24,820 bases of DNA, taken from the IMG/VR virus record IMGVR_UViG_3300037153_000486, positions 1 through 24,820 of that record. One strand, given 5' to 3'. Source of the stretch: a virus. The notes under the pieces were generated by a model. The model searched no databases and was not told the DNA's origin. It saw only the letters and a list, made by a program, of their open reading frames with translations. Positions 6,293-13,580 of this stretch are shown here, piece after piece. The position numbers were made by a program, and so were the translations under genes. Position 1 is the stretch's first letter. The number at the start of each line of letters is the position of its first letter.

Positions 6293-8220
6293 CAGCCCCT
6301 CGTCCAGCGCGACTCGCGCTCAAACAGGAACTGCGCGGCCAGGTCGCCCGGGAAGCTGCCCAGCCCGATCGTGCTGTGCACGTTCGGCAGCAGCACCGCC
6401 TCGTCGATGAACCAGTTCGTCCCGAGCGTGGCCGCCGTCACCGCCCGCCATTGCACGTTGTGGCCGGCCGGCGGCGCTACCGCACCCGATCCGTTGGCCT
6501 TCAGCCAGACGTACGAGGTGCTCGCCTGGTTGGCCTTGAACGTGGTTGAAGCGCCCGCGACGAACGCGGCGCTCGTGGCGTCCCACCAGCCCAGGGTCAT
6601 CTCGCTGGCGGAGCCGGCTGCGCTGGTCACCTTGACCCGGAACCAGATGTCGTACAGGCCGCTCGGCGGCTGCCACGTGGTGCCGAACTTGTCGTCGTTG
6701 CCGCTGGTGGTCCCGGACGCGCACTGAGCGGTGTGGCCGGCGCTAGCCGCCGCGTCGACCTGGTTCGTCCAGCCCGTCCCCAGGGTCCCGCTCTCGGCCT
6801 CGGCCTGCAGCTTCTCGACGCTGCTCCCGTTCGAGCCGAAGGGGACCGCGAAGAAGCCGTAGAGGCGATAGCCGTTCTGCGCCGGCCCACTCGCGTCGCC
6901 GAGCGCCCAGTCCGTGTTCGCCGCGCCGCCGAGACCCTGGCTCACGGATGGTGCGTTCTGGTACAGCCAGCCGATCAGCGGCGCATTGGAGGTCTGTCCG
7001 AACGTGGCCGACCACCCCAGCGTGCCCGTCGTCGCGAGAGTCGCGTTCGTGGTCACGGCGATGTCCGCTACGGCGTTTTCGTCGTACGCGATCTTGCCTG
7101 CGTTGGTCAGGCCCCAGCGCACGCCGAAGCTGATGCTGTTGGCTTCGGTCAGCGGCCAGTACTCGAAATACGTCTCATACCGGCCGCGCTGGAGCCGCAG
7201 CTTGAACATCGCGTAGTTGCCGTTGCTCGTGCCCGTCACGAGGCGGACACGGGAATCCTCGAGGCTGACCCGTTCCAGGTTGATCTCCCGAACGGTGCCT
7301 TGGGCGAAGCTGCTGTCGTTGTAGTTGACCACGCCGGCCTTGTCCCAGCCCGGAGTCGAGAGGCTCGTGTTCCAGACGTAGACTGCGATGCCCGCCGTTC
7401 CGGACTGGATCAGGAGCAGGACGAGGCCGTTGGTCAGGACCAGGTCGCCCACGAAATCGTGCTGCGTGCCGTAGACCTGGACCCAGTCGGTATCGATGAA
7501 GCCCGGCGCGGCGGGAATGGGATTGGTGGTCGTGTTGATCGTGTCGTACACGCGGACGCCGCCCGTGAACAGGCCGGCGATCGTGGACGGACGGACGAAG
7601 AGGGCCGGATTCAGGGTCGAGCTGGCCGAGGCGAGCACGGAGAGCGGGATCGCGCCCTCGCCGCCCGTGCGCGAGAGCGTGTTGGGGACCTGGGCTGTGC
7701 TGCCGATTGGATAGCCCAGCAGGGGAACGGGTCCGCCGCTGTAGGTGCTCGCGAGAGAGCCGCCCGACCAGCGCAGGCCGAGGGAGGATGGGGTGGCGGG
7801 GGCGACCCGAGTGAGAGTGGCGGTGGCCTCGACTGCGCCTCGGCCATTGTGCGACTCGGGGTCATAACTGAGCGCTTCTATCCAGTACCAACCATCACGC
7901 GGATCAGTCCGAACTGGATAGATCGGGCCAGATTGATTAGTCTGGAATGGCTGAAAATACACCGGCTGCATGGCCGGGTTGCTGCGCAACTCTTCCAGTT
8001 GGGCCTCTAGAATGCGCAGCGACGCCAGGCTGTTGGCGTTGTTGCCGCCGAGGCCCTGCCATGCCTCAATCCAGAAGTCGATGTCGACCTTCTCCAGGTC
8101 GCCTGCCTGTGACCAAGCCGTGCTCCTGGCGCCCTGTATGACGGCGGATGCCAGAAGCTGGCCACCACCCGTGCGAATGCGCACGGGGCGGCCGCCGAGG
8201 TCGATATCGTTCAGGATCAT
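6292..8220 (-). CDS. Distal tail/minor tail protein with C-terminal carbohydrate-binding-like module, 642 aa
   Basis: Directly downstream of the tape measure gene, the usual place for a distal tail protein. The first about 135 residues have the Dit-like opening M-I-L-N-D-I-D-L-G-G and a beta/alpha pattern. The middle (about 200-460) is a large beta-rich region. Residues about 475-620 start with KLQAEAES and continue with G-x-Y-D-I-W-F-R-V-K-V, a pattern like carbohydrate-binding beta-sandwich modules. It may bridge the tail tube end and the host surface. The start overlaps the tape measure stop (ATGA). Domain calls rest on pattern recognition, not on a search. Confidence 0.65.
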   Translation of the reverse strand: MILNDIDLGGRPVRIRTGGGQLLASAVIQGARSTAWSQAGDLEKVDIDFWIEAWQGLGGNNANSLASLRILEAQLEELRSNPAMQPVYFQPFQTNQSGPIYPVRTDPRDGWYWIEALSYDPESHNGRGAVEATATLTRVAPATPSSLGLRWSGGSLASTYSGGPVPLLGYPIGSTAQVPNTLSRTGGEGAIPLSVLASASSTLNPALFVRPSTIAGLFTGGVRVYDTINTTTNPIPAAPGFIDTDWVQVYGTQHDFVGDLVLTNGLVLLLIQSGTAGIAVYVWNTSLSTPGWDKAGVVNYNDSSFAQGTVREINLERVSLEDSRVRLVTGTSNGNYAMFKLRLQRGRYETYFEYWPLTEANSISFGVRWGLTNAGKIAYDENAVADIAVTTNATLATTGTLGWSATFGQTSNAPLIGWLYQNAPSVSQGLGGAANTDWALGDASGPAQNGYRLYGFFAVPFGSNGSSVEKLQAEAESGTLGTGWTNQVDAAASAGHTAQCASGTTSGNDDKFGTTWQPPSGLYDIWFRVKVTSAAGSASEMTLGWWDATSAAFVAGASTTFKANQASTSYVWLKANGSGAVAPPAGHNVQWRAVTAATLGTNWFIDEAVLLPNVHSTIGLGSFPGDLAAQFLFERESRWTRG

Positions 8221-10271
8221 GTAGCCGTGAGCAGGCTGGAGAGTCGGCGGTCCACGGCCATCGCCACCATCTCCGGGTTCTGGGCGCCGTTGATGACGAC
8301 GGTGACGTTGGGCGCCCCGCTGCCGCTGCCGCTATTCGGCACCACATACCCGCCACGCGAGCCCATCACGAGCGTTTCCGGACCTCGCTCACCGACGGTG
8401 TAGATGCGACCAGGCAGCACCGAGCCGCCTGACGCCCTTGCCTCCTGCGGTCCGCCGGCCGCGCCGCCGACCTCGCGGAATCGCACGGTGGTCACGATCT
8501 CGCGGGGGATGCGATTGTTCAGCTGGTCGATGTACTGCTGGAGGTTGACGCGCACCGCGCTTCCCGGCGCGAGCTGATTGGCCACCATCTGGAGGCTGTC
8601 TCGCTCGGCGATGAGCGCGTCGCGCGCGCCGTAGGTCTTGCCATTGAGATCGGCGCTGGCTTGGGCAGCCTGAACATGGGCCTGCGCCTCGCTGAGCGCC
8701 GAGGAGCGGACATCGAGTTGGGCCTTGTCCAGCGCCTCCTGGGCGTCCTTTGCCTGCTGGCTGTTCGGGCCGTACGTCCGGATGGCGTCGTTCAGGTCCT
8801 TCTGCGCCTGCGTATAGGCCGCGACCGAATCCTTCGTCGCCAGGATCGACTGCTGGTACTGGATGTCGGCGTTGAAGGTCCCGAACAGCAGATTGTTCGT
8901 GTTCTGGAGCGCGTCGTTGTACTCCTTCTGCTGCTGCGTCGCGGACTTCGTGATGTCGGTCGCCTTGGCCTGAGCGCTGCCATACTGGGTCGCCTCGGTG
9001 CCGGCCTTGTGCTGGTTGCCGATCGTGTTGAGCAGCTGGCCGCCCCAGTCCTCGAACTGCTTGATGGTCTCGCCCATCGGGATCTCGCGAAGCACCTGGT
9101 TGAAGCGGCCCACGCCCTGCTCGATGTCCACGAGGCCGTGGACGATCTGCTCGATCTCCAGCAGCCAGAGACGGTAGAAGGGCAACAGCGCAGTTCCGAG
9201 CTGCGTCTTGGCGTTCTCGGCTTCCGCTCCGACCTGGCGTTGCATGTTCGCTGCCTGATCGCTGGTTCGCGCGAAGTCGCCCTGGGCCTGCGAGGTCTGC
9301 GCCAGGATGAGGTTGTATCTGGCGATGACCTTCTGGCTCTCCGTCACCTGTGATGCCTGCGTGGCCAGGCCCATGCGCAATGCTTCGTTGGTGACGTCGA
9401 CGTCGCTGATGAAGACCCCCAGGTCGCGCAGCACGTCTAGCTGACCGGTGAGGCCCATGCGGAGCTTGTCCGCCGCTTCGGCCGACCCTCCCTCCAGGTT
9501 CATGAAGGACGCCAGGTCGCCGGAGAGAGCGACGAGAGTCGTCGAGCTCTTCGCGACCGCCTGGTCGCTCAGGCCGGCATTGTGGAAGAGGCCGCCGAAG
9601 GCGCCGGCAGCGGAGAGCGCCGCGGTCTCGGAGAGGCCAAGGTTCTTGTCGGCCACCTCGGCGAAGTTCACGATCTTGCCGGAGGCTGTGCCGAACACGA
9701 CCTGAGACCGGCTGATCTGCTCATTCAGGTCCGAGGCCGACTGAGCGAGGTCCACCGTGCCTTTCACGCCGGCGGCCAGGGCAGTAGCTACAACGGCGAG
9801 CGGTCCCAGCGCGAAGATGCTCGCCGAGGCGCCCATTCCTTCCAGGGACTTGGAGAACCGCGCACCCACCGGGCCGATGCCCTCCAGCCTCTCCTGGAAC
9901 TTGCCCACCAGGCCCGTGTTCCGCTCCGTCTGTACCGCCGCCAAGCCGAGCGATGCAGCGTTCTCGTCGATACGCGAACGCATGGCGCGGAGTTGGTTGG
10001 CCGCGTCCGTTGAGCCGCGTCCGGTCTTCTCCAGCTTCAAGAGCATCGAGTCGATGCGGTCGCGCAGGCGCTCGACGCTGGCGGAACTCGCAGCCGCCGA
10101 ATTGGACAGATCCTTGCTCAGCGATGACGCGAAGATGCGCGTCTGCGCGTTCGCCTTGTTAATGTCGACGGACACATCCTGCATGGCCGCGCGGATGCGC
10201 TTGGCGCCGGCCGGGGCGTCCGAAGTCTCAAGCTGAAAGCGGGCCTTGAGGACGCGCGTCGTATCAGGCAT
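8217..10271 (-). CDS. Tail tape measure protein, 684 aa
   Basis: Long, mostly helical protein with an N-terminal coiled coil (about 20-135), a hydrophobic segment at 150-170, then the Ala/Ser/Gln-rich helical body typical of TP901-type tape measures (for example SASDLNEQISRSQVVFG). Near the C-terminus is the common tape-measure motif GGSVLPGRIYTVGERGPE (615-632). No lysozyme or peptidase domain is visible. At about 0.15 nm per residue, a rule known from other siphophages, it would specify a tail of roughly 100 nm. The ATG at 10271 overlaps the stop of the HNH gene by 8 nt; a near-copy of its start lies at the start of that gene. Confidence 0.85.
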   Translation of the reverse strand: MPDTTRVLKARFQLETSDAPAGAKRIRAAMQDVSVDINKANAQTRIFASSLSKDLSNSAAASSASVERLRDRIDSMLLKLEKTGRGSTDAANQLRAMRSRIDENAASLGLAAVQTERNTGLVGKFQERLEGIGPVGARFSKSLEGMGASASIFALGPLAVVATALAAGVKGTVDLAQSASDLNEQISRSQVVFGTASGKIVNFAEVADKNLGLSETAALSAAGAFGGLFHNAGLSDQAVAKSSTTLVALSGDLASFMNLEGGSAEAADKLRMGLTGQLDVLRDLGVFISDVDVTNEALRMGLATQASQVTESQKVIARYNLILAQTSQAQGDFARTSDQAANMQRQVGAEAENAKTQLGTALLPFYRLWLLEIEQIVHGLVDIEQGVGRFNQVLREIPMGETIKQFEDWGGQLLNTIGNQHKAGTEATQYGSAQAKATDITKSATQQQKEYNDALQNTNNLLFGTFNADIQYQQSILATKDSVAAYTQAQKDLNDAIRTYGPNSQQAKDAQEALDKAQLDVRSSALSEAQAHVQAAQASADLNGKTYGARDALIAERDSLQMVANQLAPGSAVRVNLQQYIDQLNNRIPREIVTTVRFREVGGAAGGPQEARASGGSVLPGRIYTVGERGPETLVMGSRGGYVVPNSGSGSGAPNVTVVINGAQNPEMVAMAVDRRLSSLLTAT
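10257..10271 (-). repeat. Direct repeat copy B, at tape measure start
   Basis: ATGCCTGATACGACG on the minus strand, matching copy A (10981-10995) at 13 of 15 positions. It includes the tape measure start and the HNH stop codon. Confidence 0.6.
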
Positions 10272-10995
10272 TGGCTTCCAGCAGTTCTAGCTGCGCCTCA
10301 TGCGATGCCCGAATGCGCCGCAATCGCCGAACTACGCGGCCATATCGCGTCAGGATCTCCTGCGCCCATTCCACTTGGTCCTCGATCCGCTGCCCCGATG
10401 GGTGATGGCTAATCCACAACTCCAGGTTCTCGGGCCGGTTGTCATGGCGCACGCCGTTGATATGATGGACGTGCTCACCGCCGCGCAACGGTCGGCCGAT
10501 CATCTCCTCCATGACCATGCGGTGCTCCAAGAATTTATGGAGACGGCCGGAGCCATCGCGGCGATGTGACACACAGTATCCCCGCGCATCAATTGAGCCC
10601 ATACCCCTGGCATTTCTAGCGGGCATCCATGAGGGGTCCCCGTGGACCAGTTGTCTGATGTAGTGAAGTCGACACCAATCGCGACAGTAACGAGATTCCC
10701 CGCATCCCGGCACTACACAGACCCGCTCGACTCGTCGAAGCGGATCAAGCGATCCATGCCTACGCAATCGACTGTAGTGCATAGAGCAATAGCCTTTCGC
10801 TGCCACTCTCTTGGCACAGTCGGCGACCGTGCACTCACGCTCTACAAGACTGCTCGGCCTCGGGGCCTTCTCATATTCGCAGTACAGTGGATCGCCGTAC
10901 TTACGCCATCTCGTGTAATGGCAGCTACACCAGCCGCGAGATCGGGCATGTCGCGGGCATCCCTCTACCGAACAGCATCTGGTCGTATCAGCCAT
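10264..10995 (-). CDS. HNH homing-type endonuclease with three zinc-finger-like repeats, 243 aa
   Basis: Three N-terminal units share exactly the spacing C-x4-C-x9-C-x2-H (C8/C13/C23/H26, C55/C60/C70/H73, C93/C98/C108/H111), each followed by a basic helix and H/Y-G-D/S; these should bind zinc and DNA. The nuclease part (about 150-195) shows EHRMVMEEMIGRPL, then EHVHHINGVRHDN and PENLELW, the classic HNH endonuclease pattern. It is probably a free-standing homing endonuclease. The gene overlaps the chaperone stop and the tape measure start by 8 nt each. Its G+C is visibly lower than its surroundings (blocks of 52-62% by hand count against 72% in a capsid block), a sign of separate origin. Confidence 0.9.
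   Translation of the reverse strand: MADTTRCCSVEGCPRHARSRGWCSCHYTRWRKYGDPLYCEYEKAPRPSSLVERECTVADCAKRVAAKGYCSMHYSRLRRHGSLDPLRRVERVCVVPGCGESRYCRDWCRLHYIRQLVHGDPSWMPARNARGMGSIDARGYCVSHRRDGSGRLHKFLEHRMVMEEMIGRPLRGGEHVHHINGVRHDNRPENLELWISHHPSGQRIEDQVEWAQEILTRYGRVVRRLRRIRASHEAQLELLEANA
10981..10995 (-). repeat. Direct repeat copy A, at HNH gene start
   Basis: ATGGCTGATACGACC on the minus strand, pairing with copy B at 10257-10271. It contains the chaperone stop codon and the HNH start codon, so both junctions have the same layout. The copies lie 724 bp apart. Confidence 0.6.
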
Positions 10996-11484
10996 AGCGC
11001 CGCTTGAACTCCACCTCGGTATCGAGGAGCGAGAAGAGCTGAGCCGGCGTCATTCGTCGGAACTCCTCGTCTGAACGACCGAATCTGACCGTCGCGAGGT
11101 AGTGGTGGATTCGCCAGGGGAGTCGCTCGCCTCCCCGCCGCCTTTTCCCGATTCGTTCGCCTGTGGGAACGCGGTGTTCCACGCCTCGCGGATGGCCTCG
11201 CGATAGGCCCTGAGCTGCTCTTCGTGGATGGGCGGCTGCAGCATCTCGAGCACCACGTTCGGAGGCATGCGTGCATGACGCAGCCCGCCAGTGAAGGCGA
11301 CGCGGACGAGCTTGAGCAGTCGGCTCCCATAGCCCCGGATGACGGCATCTTCGGCGGCCGACAACGACCCGAACTCATCCTCGATGAGCTCCAGCGCCTC
11401 ATAGTCGAAGATGAGGCGCTGTGTCGATCCGCCGATCTCCACCTGGGCCGGGAGGGCCAGCACGCGCTTGGCCTCAGTCGCCAT
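10988..11484 (-). CDS. Tail assembly chaperone, frameshifted long form, about 165 aa (-1 programmed frameshift)
   Basis: The zero frame gives residues 1-114, ending ...E-S-G-K at the slippery site 11143-11149. A -1 shift then continues with RRRGGERLPWRIHH and another 37 or so residues, to the TGA at 10988-10990. The -1 part reads W-R-I-H-H-Y-L and F-R-R-M-T-P-A-Q-L-F-S-L-L, typical of the C-terminal segment of siphophage tail chaperones (lambda gpGT type). These proteins hold the tape measure during tail assembly and are usually absent from the virion. The gene order tail tube, chaperone pair, tape measure agrees. The join is a location with a -1 shift, not a continuous frame. Confidence 0.85.
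11050..11484 (-). CDS. Tail assembly chaperone, short form, 144 aa
   Basis: The unshifted product. The core FDYEALELIEDEFGS and EMLQPPIHEEQLRAYREAI is helical and resembles the gpG-like N-terminal part of tail chaperones. After the slippery site the zero frame runs through a low-complexity Ser/Thr/Gly tail to a stop at 11050, as is common when the downstream sequence is selected in the other frame. The ATG at 11484 lies one base after the tail tube stop codon. The short form should be the major product and the long form the minor one, as in lambda (family knowledge). Confidence 0.85.
   Translation of the reverse strand: MATEAKRVLALPAQVEIGGSTQRLIFDYEALELIEDEFGSLSAAEDAVIRGYGSRLLKLVRVAFTGGLRHARMPPNVVLEMLQPPIHEEQLRAYREAIREAWNTAFPQANESGKGGGEASDSPGESTTTSRRSDSVVQTRSSDE
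11117..11149 (-). promoter_or_regulatory. -1 ribosomal frameshift signal: slippery GGGAAAA, 6-nt spacer, hairpin
   Basis: Minus-strand GGGAAAA (11149-11143) fits X_XXY_YYZ exactly in the zero frame (TCG GGA AAA). The spacer GGCGGC follows (11142-11137), then GGGGAG (11136-11131), loop GCGAGCGA, and CTCCCC (11122-11117), a 6-bp stem. All parts are read directly. Confidence 0.85.
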
Positions 11485-11485
11485 G

Positions 11486-12058
11486 TCAGCTGATCGCAGC
11501 CGCCGTCTCGTTGGCCACGTAGGTGATCCAGGCCGTGGCCGGCGTGCCGGAGGGCGTGCCGAGGAGCGGCACTGACGTGAAATCGAAGCTCTGGAGCTCG
11601 TAGTCCTCGTGCATGTTGCCGGTGGGAATCGAGCCCGGCATGCACTTCCAGAACTTCTGGTGCAGGTCGCCGCCGACGTAGTCGACTTGCAGCGTCTGCG
11701 TCTCCACGAGCACGAACTGCGGCAGCGTGGTCTGCGTGATGGTCATCGTGACCGTCTGGTTCGGCGTGGTGCCGGCGTCGGTCGCGAGCGCCGAGCTCAA
11801 CGCGGCCATGACGTCGAAGGAGAATCGGGCGTACTCGACCGAGCCGGCGACCGACTTCAGCACGGAGTCGGCCGACAGGACCGCGTTGTCGCCCTCCAGG
11901 ATCTTGGTGTCCATGGTGATGGTGGTCTTCATGGTCCGGACGCCCGGGATGTCGACCTTGGATCCCAGTCCGGGGGCCGTGCCGGCCACATCGGAGGTGA
12001 TCTTGTGGACGGCGGCGTCGTTGACGCCATAGACCTTCGTGGTGTGACCGAGTGCCAT
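11486..12058 (-). CDS. Major tail tube protein, 190 aa
   Basis: A beta-rich protein of the usual tail tube length, followed immediately by the chaperone pair and tape measure gene, the canonical order. Visible features are VRTMKTTITMDTKILEGDN, SVEYARFSFDVMAALS and TMTITQTTLPQFVL, alternating strands as in the tail tube fold. ATG 12058 has AGGAG 5 nt upstream within CGAAGGAGCAC, the same extended signal as at the capsid gene, which fits high expression. I identify it by position and composition. It could in principle be another tube-fold protein, but nothing else in the window fits. Confidence 0.75.
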   Translation of the reverse strand: MALGHTTKVYGVNDAAVHKITSDVAGTAPGLGSKVDIPGVRTMKTTITMDTKILEGDNAVLSADSVLKSVAGSVEYARFSFDVMAALSSALATDAGTTPNQTVTMTITQTTLPQFVLVETQTLQVDYVGGDLHQKFWKCMPGSIPTGNMHEDYELQSFDFTSVPLLGTPSGTPATAWITYVANETAAAIS

Positions 12059-12110
12059 GGGTGCTCCTTCGTCGGCGGGGCCGGCGGCAGATGTCGCTCG
12101 TCAGCGGTGT

Positions 12111-12473
12111 TCAGGGACGGACGAACGCGACGTCCCGGTTGGACCTGGGCGTCAGGTCCGCGTCGACCCAGCGGGGTCGGTGGCATTTCGGACAGCGCAC
12201 TGCGATGGGCAACTCCGCCTCGCGCGCGAGGTTCAGTCCGACAGGAGTGAAGCGACCGCCGGCGGGGATGAACTCCCGCCCGGTCACCTCATAGGCGAGC
12301 GAGCGCTCCTGGCGCGCCGTCTCGTCGATGCGCTCCAGGATGCCGTTGCGCCAGGTCCATCCCGGCTGGATGCGCCAGACCGGGCGCGGCTTGCCGAGAA
12401 CCTCGCTGATGCCGATGTGGCCGAGCTCGGCGCCGCAGTGCGTGGTGCTGCAGCGGACGGCCACCGACTCCAT
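12111..12473 (-). CDS. Zinc-ribbon-like hypothetical protein, 120 aa
   Basis: Two cysteine pairs, C8-x4-C13 near the start (CSTTHC) and C-P-K-C near residue 95, could together form one zinc site. Between them lies a basic and aromatic region (WRIQPGWTWRNG). A role in head completion or tail assembly is suggested by place alone, between the tail terminator gene and the tail tube gene; the family is not recognised. The start overlaps the previous stop as TGATG. The 52 bases after it (12059-12110) hold only the tail tube ribosome binding site. Confidence 0.65.
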   Translation of the reverse strand: MESVAVRCSTTHCGAELGHIGISEVLGKPRPVWRIQPGWTWRNGILERIDETARQERSLAYEVTGREFIPAGGRFTPVGLNLAREAELPIAVRCPKCHRPRWVDADLTPRSNRDVAFVRP

Positions 12474-12925
12474 CAGGTGTCCCTCCGCAACGCGACCGTG
12501 TAGACCTTCCGCAGGCGGTTGTCGTCGTCGAGGTCGGGCAACTCGCGGGGGCCCTCGACGAGCTGGCAGCCGTAGATTCGTCGGGCTGGCGCTCCGAACG
12601 TCCCGAGCGGAGCGCCAGCGAGGACCCGAGCCAACGTGTAGGGCAGGGCATAGCTCTCTAGGCGGCTGCCGCCCGATGTCCCTGAGCTGGGGTCGCGGGC
12701 GTACATGTAGAGGTCGACCTGCAGCTCCTCGGTGACCGGCGACCCGCCGCCGGCGGCGGCGCCGCCGTCCTCGGTGGCCTCCACCGTCGCCGTGATGCCC
12801 TCGTGGATCACGATGTAGGGCGGCTGCTGGGTGTTGTTGTCGCCCAGGTCGCGCACGAAGATCGGCACGCCGAGGCTCTGGGCCTCCAGGTAGACCTTGA
12901 GCGCGCCGCCGGTCGTGCTAGCCAT
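12473..12925 (-). CDS. Tail terminator/neck protein (DUF3168-like), 150 aa
   Basis: Size, place after the gp10-like gene and before the tail tube, and features such as PPYIVIHEGI, EELQVDLYMYARD and RKVYTVALRRDT fit the small alpha/beta tail terminator proteins that cap the tail tube and join it to the head. An Ala/Gly-rich insertion (DGGAAAGGGSP) lies in a loop. It overlaps the gp10-like gene by 8 nt (ATGGCTAG). Similarity is by pattern only; a head closure role is the alternative. Confidence 0.7.
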   Translation of the reverse strand: MASTTGGALKVYLEAQSLGVPIFVRDLGDNNTQQPPYIVIHEGITATVEATEDGGAAAGGGSPVTEELQVDLYMYARDPSSGTSGGSRLESYALPYTLARVLAGAPLGTFGAPARRIYGCQLVEGPRELPDLDDDNRLRKVYTVALRRDT

Positions 12926-13337
12926 CGATCACGGCTTTGAGCTTCTTCGCCGCCAGCGCGAAGGCGGGACGGAAAAACGGGTGCGGGTGAATGCCGGCCA
13001 CGCTCAGCACTGGGTGCTCGAGGCCGCCACCGAGCAGCTTCCGGCCAGCCTTCGCCACGATCGGGCGCCGCCGCTTGGGGTTGAACAGCCCGGTGCCGAA
13101 CTCCTCCCAGATCGCTCGGAAGTGGTTGGTCCCGACGTCGGTGTACTTGGCGGTGACGGTCACGGCGATGCTGGCTGCCACCTCCCGGTCATGGGCCTTG
13201 CGCTTCATGTCGGAGGCCATCTCGTGCGCGATCTCGTCGATGCCCTTCCGGGACTCCTTGACGAGGTGGTCGAGGTCCTGCTCGATGCCGTTCAGGAAGG
13301 GGGCGACGTCGAACTCGATGCCGATGTCCTTGGTCAT
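12918..13337 (-). CDS. HK97 gp10-like head-tail joining protein, 139 aa
   Basis: A helical N-terminus (VAPFLNGIEQDLDHLVKES) is followed by EEFGTGLFNPKRRRP, then GIHPHPFFRPAFALAAKKL. The 'EFGT' and 'HPFFRPA' motifs are hallmarks of the HK97 gp10/neck family, which acts at the head-tail joint or tail completion. Unlike most genes here, its start at 13337 has neither an overlapping upstream gene nor a visible Shine-Dalgarno, because the plus-strand island 13374-13580 breaks the chain. How it is translated is therefore unclear. Confidence 0.85.
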   Translation of the reverse strand: MTKDIGIEFDVAPFLNGIEQDLDHLVKESRKGIDEIAHEMASDMKRKAHDREVAASIAVTVTAKYTDVGTNHFRAIWEEFGTGLFNPKRRRPIVAKAGRKLLGGGLEHPVLSVAGIHPHPFFRPAFALAAKKLKAVIDG

Positions 13338-13360
13338 GTTCAGACGCCGGGCCTGCGGTC

Positions 13361-13366
13361 TACGAT
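13361..13366 (+). promoter_or_regulatory. Possible -10 element of a leaderless plus-strand gene
   Basis: TACGAT fits the TAnnnT form and ends 7 nt before the ATG at 13374, where a leaderless transcript would start on the A of the start codon. No convincing -35 is visible and there is no Shine-Dalgarno. Weak, inferential call. Confidence 0.3.
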
Positions 13367-13373
13367 GCGCGCC

Positions 13374-13580
13374 ATGGGTTCAGCACCTCCGCAGTACTCG
13401 CCGGATGGTCACTGGTGGTGGGACGGGCAGCAGTGGATCCCGGCGCTGGAGTACCAGGCCCGGATCCGGGCGCACCAGGCGCGCTGGTCGACCATCAACT
13501 GGTTGCTCTTTGGCCTCGGTGTCGCGGCGGTCGGCTTCTTCGTGCTGCTGATCGCTGGGAGCTTCATCAGCCAGCCGTAG
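13374..13580 (+). CDS. Small membrane protein with WWWDGQQW motif, 68 aa, opposite strand
   Basis: The N-terminus reads PPQYSPDGHWWWDGQQWIP, a short Trp-rich motif related to the DUF2510-type 'W-DG-x-x-W' elements found near the termini of many actinobacterial and Chloroflexota membrane proteins. One strong transmembrane helix (about 42-64) follows and the protein ends SFISQP. An alternative start at 13365 adds three residues. It is encoded against the late operon and occupies the gap between two head-tail genes, overlapping the converging adaptor gene by 14 bases. The bacterial-style motif suggests capture from a host. Confidence 0.7.
   Translation: MGSAPPQYSPDGHWWWDGQQWIPALEYQARIRAHQARWSTINWLLFGLGVAAVGFFVLLIAGSFISQP

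Noticed and set aside
4023-6323. Longer version of the tail tip gene starting at 6323
   Set aside because: The first 139 codons are the wrong frame of the 128-aa gene; the ATG at 5906 fits the overlap rule.
6733-8010. Long open frame (425 codons) on the plus strand
   Set aside because: It lies opposite the minor tail gene, reads as Arg/Ala/Val-rich shadow sequence without domains, and is explained by GC-rich codon bias.
12911-12925. Third copy of the ATGGCT..ACGACC start at the tail terminator gene
   Set aside because: It matches copy A at 12 of 15 bases but has a different stop layout and no insertion beside it. It is noted as a caution on the direct-repeat finding.
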